DNA of 6,565 nucleotides from Synergistaceae bacterium (GTDB lineage: Bacteria; Synergistota; Synergistia; Synergistales; Synergistaceae). The position numbers and the translations under genes were made by a program. Location: assembly GCA_031271065.1 (NCBI GenBank), contig JAISWP010000193.1, positions 1-6,565 on the forward strand, given 5' to 3'. Under the pieces are notes generated by a model. The model made no database searches and was not told the origin of the DNA. It saw only the letters and a list, made by a program, of their open reading frames with translations. Of this stretch, positions 1-5,190 are shown one piece after another (position 1 is the first letter of the stretch; the number at the start of each line of letters is the position of its first letter).

Positions 1-249
1 AACCTTGGTCGACCCGTCGGGGAGGCGGACCATCTGGATCACGTGACACATAGTGCCCACGCCGAAGAGATCTTCCGGAGACGGGTCCTCCGATGCGTTG
101 TCCTTCTGGGCGACCACCAGCACGTTTTTGTCGCTTATGGACGCCTCTTCTAGTCCCTGGAGGGACCTGGGACGTCCGACGAAAAGGGGCGCTATAACCC
201 CCGGAAATATGACGACGTCCCTGACGGGCAGGACCGGAACTACCGGCAT
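1..249 (-). CDS. lon: Lon protease (ATP-dependent serine protease), N-terminal part only
   Basis: Lon is a cytoplasmic AAA+ protease that degrades misfolded and some regulatory proteins. Only the first 83 codons are here; the gene leaves the window at position 1. The visible part is the start of the substrate-binding LON domain: it opens [17 protein letters not shown], followed by PLFVGRPRSLQGLEEA, then VVAQKD near residue 45, PSPEDLFGVGT near 56-66 and QMVRLPDG near 71-78, all in family order. The AAA+ and Ser-Lys protease domains lie outside. The ATG overlaps the clpX stop by one base (TGATG), and a strong Shine-Dalgarno (GGGAGGT, complement of 256-262) lies inside the last clpX codons, so translation is probably coupled to clpX. 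Identity is confident; whether the rest is intact cannot be seen. Confidence 0.93.
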   Translation of the reverse strand, partial: MPVVPVLPVRDVVIFPGVIAPLFVGRPRSLQGLEEASISDKNVLVVAQKDNASEDPSPEDLFGVGTMCHVIQMVRLPDGSTKV

Positions 250-1535
250 CAAGCAACCTCCCTGGAGGTACGCTCGGTTATCGCGGCCTCTCCGGTTCCG
301 TTTATGAAATCCTCAGTGATCGTTATCCTGGCGATCTTGGAACTATTCATGGGCAGGTCGAACATCATGTCTATCATTGCCGACTCCAGCACGCTGCGAA
401 GGCCCCTCGCCCCGGTTTTCTGAGCCATCGTGAGTCTCGCGGCCGCGTCGAGCGCCTCGTCCGTGAACGACAGCTCCACGTCCTCGAGGGCGAATATCCT
501 CTGATACTGTTTCGTGAGGGCGTTTTTGGGCTCCCGCAGTATGCGGACCAGAGTCTCGTGGTCGAGGGAATCCATCGGGACGAGCACAGGGAGGCGTCCC
601 ACGAATTCCGGGATGAAACCGTAGGCGGTGAGGTCGGAGGGCTGTATCTCCTTCAGGACGTCGCGGCCCTCGGAGACGGAATTGCCCACCAGCTCTCCCC
701 CGAAACCTATCGTTTTTTTGTTCACCCTGCGCGCGATTATGCTGTCGAGACCGTCGAAGGCCCCTCCGCAGATAAACAGAATGTTTTTCGTGTCTATCTG
801 TACGAAATCCTGATTCGGGTGCTTGCGGCCTCCCTTTGGAGGCACGTTGGATACCGTTCCCTCCAATATCCGAAGCAGAGCCTGCTGCACGCCTTCCCCG
901 GAGACGTCCCTGGTTATGGACTGCGACTCAGATTTCCGCGATATTTTGTCTATCTCGTCGACGTAGATTATGCCGTGCTCAGCCGCCCTGACGTCGTATT
1001 CGGCGGCCTGAAGCAGCCGCACCAGGATGTTCTCCACGTCCTCGCCCACGTAGCCGGCCTCGGTCAGCGTCGTGGCGTCCGCCATGGCGAAGGGGACATG
1101 CAGAAAGCTGGCGAGGCTCTGCGCCAGCAGTGTCTTTCCGCAGCCGGTGGGGCCAAGGAGAAGGACATTGCTCTTGGGCAGCTCCACGTCGTCCTTGGCG
1201 GGGGACGAGAGAGCGCGTATCCGCTGATAGTGGCTGTATACCGCCACAGACAGGACCTTCTTCGCCCTCGTCTGCCCCACAACGTATTTATCGAGATAGT
1301 CCTTGATCTCGTTCGGCTTGGGAAGTTTTTCCCTGGAGGACGGCAGTTTCTCGGCGGGAGCGCGCGGCGTGTCCATTTCGTCGCGTATTATCATATTGCA
1401 GAGCTGAACGCAGTCCGTGCATATATACGCGTTCGAACCCGCTATCAGCTTCGGCACTTCTTCCTGGCTCTTGCCGCAGAACGAGCATCGAACCTTTCTC
1501 TTGCGTCCGTCGCCGTTATTATCGTATGGAATCAT
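249..1535 (-). CDS. clpX: ClpX, ATP-dependent unfoldase subunit of ClpXP
   Basis: ClpX is a hexameric AAA+ unfoldase that recognises substrates and threads them into ClpP. The 428 residues are full length for the family. The N-terminal zinc-binding domain has CSFC (17-20) and CTDC (39-42). Then come Walker A GPTGCGKT (128-135), pore loop GYVG (161-164), Walker B IIYVDEID (189-196), the RKH substrate loop (237-239), the IGF loop that docks on ClpP (276-278), the arginine finger in EFVGRLP (R314) and sensor 2 GARGLR (375-380). No key residue is missing. The ATG at 1535 has a strong GGGGGAGG ribosome site just upstream, in the 29-base gap after clpP. The stop overlaps the lon start. Position directly after clpP fits a ClpXP pair made from one transcript. 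Confidence 0.98.
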   Translation of the reverse strand: MIPYDNNGDGRKRKVRCSFCGKSQEEVPKLIAGSNAYICTDCVQLCNMIIRDEMDTPRAPAEKLPSSREKLPKPNEIKDYLDKYVVGQTRAKKVLSVAVYSHYQRIRALSSPAKDDVELPKSNVLLLGPTGCGKTLLAQSLASFLHVPFAMADATTLTEAGYVGEDVENILVRLLQAAEYDVRAAEHGIIYVDEIDKISRKSESQSITRDVSGEGVQQALLRILEGTVSNVPPKGGRKHPNQDFVQIDTKNILFICGGAFDGLDSIIARRVNKKTIGFGGELVGNSVSEGRDVLKEIQPSDLTAYGFIPEFVGRLPVLVPMDSLDHETLVRILREPKNALTKQYQRIFALEDVELSFTDEALDAAARLTMAQKTGARGLRSVLESAMIDMMFDLPMNSSKIARITITEDFINGTGEAAITERTSREVA

Positions 1536-1564
1536 TTTCAGGACCTCCCCCCGCAGCCGCGGAG

Positions 1565-2170
1565 CTATCTTTTCTGTATGACCTTGTCGACGAGTCCGTA
1601 TTCGACCGCTTCTTCCGCGGACATGTAAAAATCGCGGTCGGTATCGCGCTCTATCCTGTCAGCAGGCTGAGACGTGTGGCGGACAAGAATATCGTTCAGA
1701 ACACGTCTGGTCCTCAGTATCTCATCCGCCTGTATCTTGATGTCGGCGGCCTGCCCCCTCGAACCTCCCGTCGGCTGATGGATCATTATCCGCGAATTCG
1801 GAAGAGCGAGGCGTTTGCCGTTATCTCCGCCGGCGAGGAGAACGGCCGCCATACTGGCGGCCAATCCCGCGCATATAGTAGAGACCGGACATTTTATATA
1901 CTGCATGGTGTCGTAAATTGCGAGTCCCGACGACACTACTCCCCCTGGGCTGTTTATATAAAGGGACACGTCCTTTTCCGGGTCCTCGCTCTCCAGGAAC
2001 AGCAGCTGGGCTATGATCAGGTTCGCCATTCCGTCCTCTATCTCCGAGCCGATGAAAATTATCCTGTCTTTCAGCATCCGGCTGTATATGTCGTAGGAGC
2101 GCTCTCCGCGGCCGGTCTGCTCGACCACTATCGGAACCAGGTAAGACGCGGGGCTCGTTATGCCGCTCAT
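1565..2170 (-). CDS. clpP: ClpP, proteolytic subunit of ClpXP
   Basis: ClpP is the serine peptidase that forms the double-heptamer degradation chamber. The 201 residues are normal length. The Ser-His-Asp triad is intact: S106 in GLAASMAA, H131 in RIMIHQP and D180 in DTDRDFYM, each offset by five from E. coli precursor numbering (S111, H136, D185). Other family landmarks are [16 protein letters not shown] (26-41), INSPGG (72-77) and the C-terminal [11 protein letters not shown]. The stretch around the catalytic serine is GLAASMAA rather than the more usual GQAASMGA. The ATG at 2170 overlaps the tig stop by four bases (ATGA), with GAGGTGA (complement of 2178-2184) as ribosome site inside the end of tig, so the two are probably translationally coupled. 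The next gene is clpX. Confidence 0.98.
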   Translation of the reverse strand: MSGITSPASYLVPIVVEQTGRGERSYDIYSRMLKDRIIFIGSEIEDGMANLIIAQLLFLESEDPEKDVSLYINSPGGVVSSGLAIYDTMQYIKCPVSTICAGLAASMAAVLLAGGDNGKRLALPNSRIMIHQPTGGSRGQAADIKIQADEILRTRRVLNDILVRHTSQPADRIERDTDRDFYMSAEEAVEYGLVDKVIQKR

Positions 2171-3636
2171 ATCGCTGTCACCTCGTCAGGCTGCGCGCCG
2201 GCGCGTTCTTGTCCGTCATGCCCTCGGTCCTCTCGGCCATGGTCATGATCGTGAAGGTGATCATGGTCATGGTTATGGTTATGGTCATGAAGGTGATCAT
2301 GGTCATGGTCATGTTTCTCCGGGGCCTTTTCCTCGACCTGCACCAGCGACGCCAGATGTTTGACCGTATTTTTTGTCCTGACTCTCATGGCCAGGCTGGT
2401 GAACTCCTTCTTGTTTTTGCTGAGAGAATCCGCCAGCTCCTGGGGGTTTATCCTCATGCCGTTTGCCATGAGCATTATCTCCTCGTCCAGATCCTCTGAG
2501 GTAAACGATATCTCGTCGCGCTCCGCCAGAGCGTCCAGCACCAGAGTGTTCCTCACGATCTCCCCGGCGCGTTTTCTGAGATTGTCCTCGAACTCCTCGA
2601 CGCTCAGATTGTTGTTTTTCAGATAATCCTCCAGGGACTGGCTCAGATTCCTCTGAAGCTGTCCGTCGCGCTCCCTGCGCATCGCAAGATACTGCCTGTC
2701 TGTCATGCTCTCCGGCACGTCCACCTGAGCGGCTTCGGACAGGGCTTTTACAGCGGACTCCTGCAATGACGCCGCGCTGCGTTCCTCCGCGTCGCGCTCG
2801 AGCTGACGCCTCATCTCCGCTTTCAGTTCGTCAGCCGTGCCGTATTTGCCCTTTGACAGATCCGACACGTTCTCGTCAGTCGCTTCGGGAACCACTCTCT
2901 TCATCAGGTCCAGTATCTCCAGTTTATAGCGCACGGTTCGTCCGGCCATTTTCGCGTCCGGATAGTCGTCCTCGAGTTTTATATCGAACGTCAGTTCCTC
3001 CGCCGGTTTATGTCCTATTATCGATTCCGCTATATCCCTCCTGAGATTGGCGAGATACAGAGTATTTTTCCTGCGGCTTTCCAGTTCCTTGAGCGTCCCG
3101 CCGTCCTCCACGGAATATGACGAATACTCCGCTTCCACTATATCACCCTCGGCGGCCGGCCTGTCCTCGCCGGTCGGCTCCAGTTTCGCCCCGGACTCGA
3201 GCACCTGGCGGACGCCTTCCTCCACCTGGTCGTCGCTCACCGTGTAAACTATCTTTTCCGCCGCAAGAGACGAGATATCCGGAAGAGTGACCTCGGGGCG
3301 CACCTCGAACGTGAACTCCATGTCGAGCGGGCTGCCCTCGGACAGGTCGCCGAACCTGCATTTAGGCTCCGCCGCCAGGTCGAGTTCGTACTCGGCCGTA
3401 ACGCTCTCCAAAGCCTCATTTGCGAGATATTCCAGAGTTTCCTTGTATATTGAGTTTTTGCCTATATAGAGTTCCAAAGTTTTCCTGGGCACATGCCCTT
3501 TACGAAAACCCTTTATATTCGCGCTGTTCGAAAGCTCCCGTACGGTCTTTCCGACCGCCCTGTCAACCTCGCCTGCCTCGTACGCGGCCTTTACCACCAC
3601 TATGTTACGCTCATGGGAGAGAATCTCCGACTTCAA
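2167..3636 (-). CDS. tig: Trigger factor, ribosome-associated chaperone, with a histidine-rich C-terminal tail
   Basis: Trigger factor binds the large ribosomal subunit by the exit tunnel and shields nascent chains. The ribosome-docking signature [10 protein letters not shown] is at 43-52 in the N-terminal domain (about 1-145). The PPIase-like domain spans about 163-246; it keeps the end ([20 protein letters not shown]) but lacks the family's F-x-P-G-F-E loop, having [12 protein letters not shown] instead, so isomerase activity is doubtful. The helical chaperone domain covers about 250-435. Residues 442-466 are (His-X)13, with X mostly Asp, Asn or Leu, a likely metal-binding tail absent from textbook trigger factors. 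At 489 residues it is longer than the usual 430-450 because of this tail. The start is TTG at 3636 with AAAGGAG nine bases upstream. It is first in the tig-clpP-clpX-lon operon. Confidence 0.96.
   Translation of the reverse strand: MKSEILSHERNIVVVKAAYEAGEVDRAVGKTVRELSNSANIKGFRKGHVPRKTLELYIGKNSIYKETLEYLANEALESVTAEYELDLAAEPKCRFGDLSEGSPLDMEFTFEVRPEVTLPDISSLAAEKIVYTVSDDQVEEGVRQVLESGAKLEPTGEDRPAAEGDIVEAEYSSYSVEDGGTLKELESRRKNTLYLANLRRDIAESIIGHKPAEELTFDIKLEDDYPDAKMAGRTVRYKLEILDLMKRVVPEATDENVSDLSKGKYGTADELKAEMRRQLERDAEERSAASLQESAVKALSEAAQVDVPESMTDRQYLAMRRERDGQLQRNLSQSLEDYLKNNNLSVEEFEDNLRKRAGEIVRNTLVLDALAERDEISFTSEDLDEEIMLMANGMRINPQELADSLSKNKKEFTSLAMRVRTKNTVKHLASLVQVEEKAPEKHDHDHDHLHDHNHNHDHDHLHDHDHGREDRGHDGQERAGAQPDEVTAI
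2242..2313 (-). repeat. 36-base tandem duplication coding the (His-X) tail of trigger factor
   Basis: Two adjacent 36-base units, 2278-2313 and 2242-2277, match at 32 of 36 positions by direct comparison. They encode [12 protein letters not shown] (residues 442-453) and [12 protein letters not shown] (454-465). Each unit is itself made of near-repeats of CAT-GAC type codons. Three of the four differences keep the encoded residue class and all keep the alternating His, which suggests a duplication followed by selection for histidine. Such low-complexity DNA can expand or contract by replication slippage. Confidence 0.9.
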
Positions 3637-3645
3637 ACACTACAA

Positions 3646-3652
3646 CTCCTTT
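3646..3652 (-). promoter_or_regulatory. Ribosome binding site deciding the TTG start of tig
   Basis: The complement reads AAAGGAG, nine bases before TTG at 3636-3634. No ATG or GTG lies in frame at suitable spacing (the GTG at 3640 is out of frame), so the TTG start is favoured. Confidence 0.8.
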
Positions 3653-3684
3653 CAGGACCTGCGGTTCACTTGTTCAACCAAGCT

Positions 3685-3712
3685 ATTTTATCATAAAACC
3701 AAATCCCGTCCA
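3685..3712 (-). promoter_or_regulatory. Candidate promoter of the tig-clpP-clpX-lon operon
   Basis: On the minus strand TGGACG (complement of 3707-3712) is followed after 16 bases by TAAAAT (complement of 3685-3690). The latter is preceded by TG plus one base, making an extended -10 element TGATAAAAT. Transcription would begin near 3677, giving a leader of about 40 bases before the TTG start. The -35 half lies inside the palindrome at 3701-3726, so a protein binding there could block it. No CIRCE element (TTAGCACTC-N9-GAGTGCTAA) is visible. This is a consensus match by eye only. Confidence 0.5.
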
Positions 3713-3726
3713 TATGGACGGGATTT
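3701..3726. terminator. Perfect 26-base palindrome: terminator of the upstream gene or operator of tig
   Basis: AAATCCCGTCCAT is followed directly by its exact reverse complement. As RNA it would form a stem with seven consecutive G-C pairs. Read on the minus strand it begins 35 bases after the stop of the 102-residue gene and is followed by ATTTGGTTTTATG, a weak and broken U tract, so it could terminate that gene. On the plus strand no T run follows. It also covers the candidate -35 of tig, so an operator role is equally possible. I cannot separate the two from sequence. Confidence 0.5.
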
Positions 3727-3761
3727 ACGGCCTGGGTTGTTCTGCGCGATTTTTACGTATT

Positions 3762-4070
3762 TCAGACTATCCAGCTGCTGGTGTCAGTGACCGCGAACCT
3801 CCTGTCCCAGTCCGAAAACACCTGTTTCGTGTACTCGTACGAACGATACGCCATCAGAAACGTAAACGAGACCGGAACATCTCCCAGCCAGCCCTCTATC
3901 TGCCTGTACTGATAAGTAGTATCGAGCCTCCCGGGACCGTGGAGTTCGATATAATCGTTCCGCTTCGGGGATTTTGGAGGTAAAAACTGCCTGTCTATGC
4001 CGTAAACGTAAGCCGACTGATGAGCGGCATCCTGAACCGCTCCCGCGCGCGATACTGTCCTTATGTTCAT
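3762..4070 (-). CDS. Hypothetical protein, 102 residues, not recognised
   Basis: I do not recognise this protein. It is soluble-looking, with no signal peptide, membrane segment or cysteine. It is rich in aromatics (many Tyr, Phe and Trp), with a central DYIELHGPGRLDTTYQYRQI stretch followed by GWLGDVPVSFTFLMAYRSYEYT and ending in SSWIV. Codon use (ATA, AGG, TAC, GAC) resembles its neighbours, which supports a real gene over the overlapping alternative frame 3784-4080 whose codons look atypical. The ATG at 4070 is preceded by GGGGTGA as a modest ribosome site. A good promoter match lies upstream at 4163-4191, and a terminator-like palindrome follows at 3701-3726, so it looks like a single-gene unit. 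Its location just upstream of tig is the only contextual clue, and I infer no function from it. Confidence 0.6.
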   Translation of the reverse strand: MNIRTVSRAGAVQDAAHQSAYVYGIDRQFLPPKSPKRNDYIELHGPGRLDTTYQYRQIEGWLGDVPVSFTFLMAYRSYEYTKQVFSDWDRRFAVTDTSSWIV

Positions 4071-4134
4071 CAGTGATCACCCCGATTCGCTCCGTGCCTC
4101 AGACATATCCTCCGCTGAATCAAGCCTACTGCAT

Positions 4135-4165
4135 TTTACAGGGAACTTGCCTTTTTGTCTATAAT
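4135..4165 (+). promoter_or_regulatory. Possible plus-strand promoter overlapping the divergent one
   Basis: A perfect TATAAT sits at 4160-4165, with TTTACA at 4135-4140 (5/6 to the -35 consensus) but a long 19-base spacer. The -10 shares bases with the minus-strand -10, so only one polymerase could occupy the site. It could give cheR a longer leader. Weak support. Confidence 0.3.
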
Positions 4166-4191
4166 ATACAGCTCCAAAGGAGGCCGATCAA
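4163..4191 (-). promoter_or_regulatory. Candidate promoter of the 102-residue hypothetical gene
   Basis: On the minus strand TTGATC (complement of 4186-4191) and TATATT (complement of 4163-4168) are separated by exactly 17 bases. They match consensus at 4/6 and 5/6. The start site would be near 4155, giving a leader of about 85 bases. Confidence 0.5.
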
Positions 4192-4269
4192 ACCGCCTCG
4201 CATACGCAGCCCCGCTCCGTGCGCGGTAAAATGAATGCCGCCGCCCCGCAGGACGCGCGATTATCATCT

Positions 4270-4299
4270 TTGACTTGGCACTCGATGATATTATATTAT
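4270..4299 (+). promoter_or_regulatory. Candidate cheR promoter
   Basis: TTGACT (4270-4275, 5/6) and TATTAT (4294-4299, 5/6) are separated by 18 bases. The transcript would start near 4306, about 40 bases before the ATG at 4346. The match is to a housekeeping sigma factor, not to a flagellar sigma-28 promoter. Confidence 0.55.
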
Positions 4300-4315
4300 A
4301 CTGGTCAAGTTATAC

Positions 4316-4330
4316 GTGACGGGCCGTCAC
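4316..4330. promoter_or_regulatory. 15-base inverted repeat in the cheR leader
   Basis: GTGACGG and CCGTCAC flank a single G (seven-base arms). It lies between the candidate promoter and the ribosome site. As DNA it resembles a dimeric repressor operator; as RNA the tight centre makes a stable hairpin less likely without opening inner pairs. Confidence 0.45.
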
Positions 4331-4333
4331 ACT

Positions 4334-4340
4334 GGAGGAG
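4334..4340 (+). promoter_or_regulatory. Ribosome binding site fixing the cheR start
   Basis: GGAGGAG followed by five A residues and ATG at 4346. It decides against the upstream in-frame GTG at 4316, which has no comparable site. Confidence 0.85.
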
Positions 4341-4345
4341 AAAAA

Positions 4346-5158
4346 ATGTCATTGCAGGAGCACGCTGAATACCCAGCTCCGCCCGAATACAAGACTTTCA
4401 AAAAAAAGATGCAGGACCTGACGGGCATTGACCTGGACGCCTATAAATATCAGATACACAGGCGCATACACATGCTCATGCAGCGATGGGGGATGAAAAC
4501 GTACGACGAATACTACAGGACCATTGCCGGAAGCCCCGATAAACTTCGCGAGTTCCTCGATTACCTCACCATAAATGTCACCGAGTTTTTCAGAAACGCT
4601 AACAGGTGGTGGGAGCTCAGGGACAAGATAATCCCTCAGATATACAGCGACCTAGGACACCACAGGATAAAGCTCTGGAGCGCAGCCTGTTCCACCGGTG
4701 AAGAACCTTATTCCCTCGCCATCCTCGCTCTTGAAACGAAGGCGGCCGCTCCTCAGCCCGTGCTGGCCGTCGACATCGACAACGGAGTGCTTGCCAAGGC
4801 GCAGGAGGGCGTTTATTCGAAACGGCAGACGGCGAGCGCCCCTAAGGAGTGGATATCCAGGTACTTCACCGAAATAGACGCGAACACCGTCAGGATAAAG
4901 CAGGAAGTGAAGGACAAGGTCAAGTTCAAACACATGGACCTCATAAAGGACAGGTTTGAGACGGGTTTCGACATAATACTCTGCCGCAATGTGGTGATCT
5001 ACTTCGGGCCCGAGACGAAATCGGCGCTTTACGCGAAATTCCTGGAAGCTCTCCGCCCGGGAGGATACCTGATGACCGGCGCAACGGAACAGATATTCGA
5101 ATATAAAAAACTGGGGTTCGAATCCGCGGGACCGTTCCTGTACAGACGGCAGAAATGA
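4346..5158 (+). CDS. cheR: CheR-type chemoreceptor glutamate O-methyltransferase
   Basis: CheR transfers methyl groups from S-adenosylmethionine to glutamates on chemoreceptors, setting adaptation in chemotaxis; it is cytoplasmic. The 270 residues match a single-domain CheR. The N-terminal helical domain (about 14-75) holds DLTGIDLDAYKYQIHRRI. It is followed by LTINVTEFFRN (74-84), the SAM-binding motif WSAACSTGEEPYS (111-123), AVDID (141-145) for the ribose-binding acidic residue, CRNVVIYF (213-220) and LRPGGYL (236-242). I chose the ATG at 4346 because GGAGGAG (4334-4340) sits five bases upstream; an in-frame GTG at 4316 would add ten residues but lies in the inverted repeat. No other chemotaxis or flagellar gene is in the window, so the receptor partners are unknown. 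A non-chemotaxis role of a CheR homologue cannot be excluded. Confidence 0.93.
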   Translation: MSLQEHAEYPAPPEYKTFKKKMQDLTGIDLDAYKYQIHRRIHMLMQRWGMKTYDEYYRTIAGSPDKLREFLDYLTINVTEFFRNANRWWELRDKIIPQIYSDLGHHRIKLWSAACSTGEEPYSLAILALETKAAAPQPVLAVDIDNGVLAKAQEGVYSKRQTASAPKEWISRYFTEIDANTVRIKQEVKDKVKFKHMDLIKDRFETGFDIILCRNVVIYFGPETKSALYAKFLEALRPGGYLMTGATEQIFEYKKLGFESAGPFLYRRQK

Positions 5159-5161
5159 CGG

Positions 5162-5184
5162 AGGCGGGCGGCAGCCGCCCGCCT
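5162..5184. terminator. GC-rich hairpin between convergent cheR and the C45-type gene
   Basis: AGGCGGGCGGC and its exact reverse complement flank a single A, giving an 11-base perfect inverted repeat with 10 G-C pairs per arm. It lies three bases after the cheR stop and six bases before the stop of the opposing gene. No U tract follows on either strand, so it is not a classic intrinsic terminator. It could act as a bidirectional barrier or transcript-end protector. Confidence 0.55.
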
Positions 5185-5190
5185 TGCCGC

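Larger units (their letters stand above)
4071..4345. other. Divergent intergenic control region between the 102-residue gene and cheR
   Basis: This 275-base stretch carries no convincing gene. It holds promoter-like elements toward the left (4163-4191, minus), a possible one toward the right (4135-4165, plus), the likely cheR promoter (4270-4299) and a near-palindrome (4316-4330). No tRNA cloverleaf or clear riboswitch fold was found. The GC-rich middle (about 4190-4260) has no assigned role. Confidence 0.7.

Noticed and set aside
558..1628. A 356-codon plus-strand frame opposite clpX
   Set aside because: It has no recognisable motifs and lies wholly opposite a fully conserved clpX; a shadow frame.
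1526..2248. A 240-codon plus-strand frame opposite clpP
   Set aside because: It is antisense to an intact clpP and has no motif or ribosome site supporting it.
2242..2313. CRISPR or direct-repeat array
   Set aside because: The repeats are contiguous without spacers and lie in frame inside tig, coding a low-complexity tail.
2209..2499. A plus-strand frame with a Met/Val repeat (VMVMVM) that resembles a membrane segment
   Set aside because: It is the antisense reading of the His-Asp repeat of trigger factor, so the hydrophobic repeat is a by-product of CAT/GAC codons.
3762..4070. Loose resemblance of the 102-residue protein to the start of phage distal tail proteins (PGR-D-like stretch followed by an aromatic segment)
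   Set aside because: The similarity is a few residues recalled by eye, there are no other phage genes, and the length is too short. I do not consider it evidence.
3784..4080. Alternative 98-codon frame from GTG at 4080 overlapping the 102-residue gene
   Set aside because: Its codons are atypical for the neighbourhood (many CGA, TCA, TTA) and it begins inside the ribosome-site region of the better frame.
4176..4183. Perfect AAAGGAGG Shine-Dalgarno on the plus strand
   Set aside because: No ATG, GTG or TTG lies within usable distance downstream; most likely chance, or part of the spacer of the divergent promoter.
4231..4368. A 45-codon plus-strand frame overlapping the start of cheR
   Set aside because: It has no ribosome site, contains the cheR promoter and leader dyad within it, and its translation looks random.
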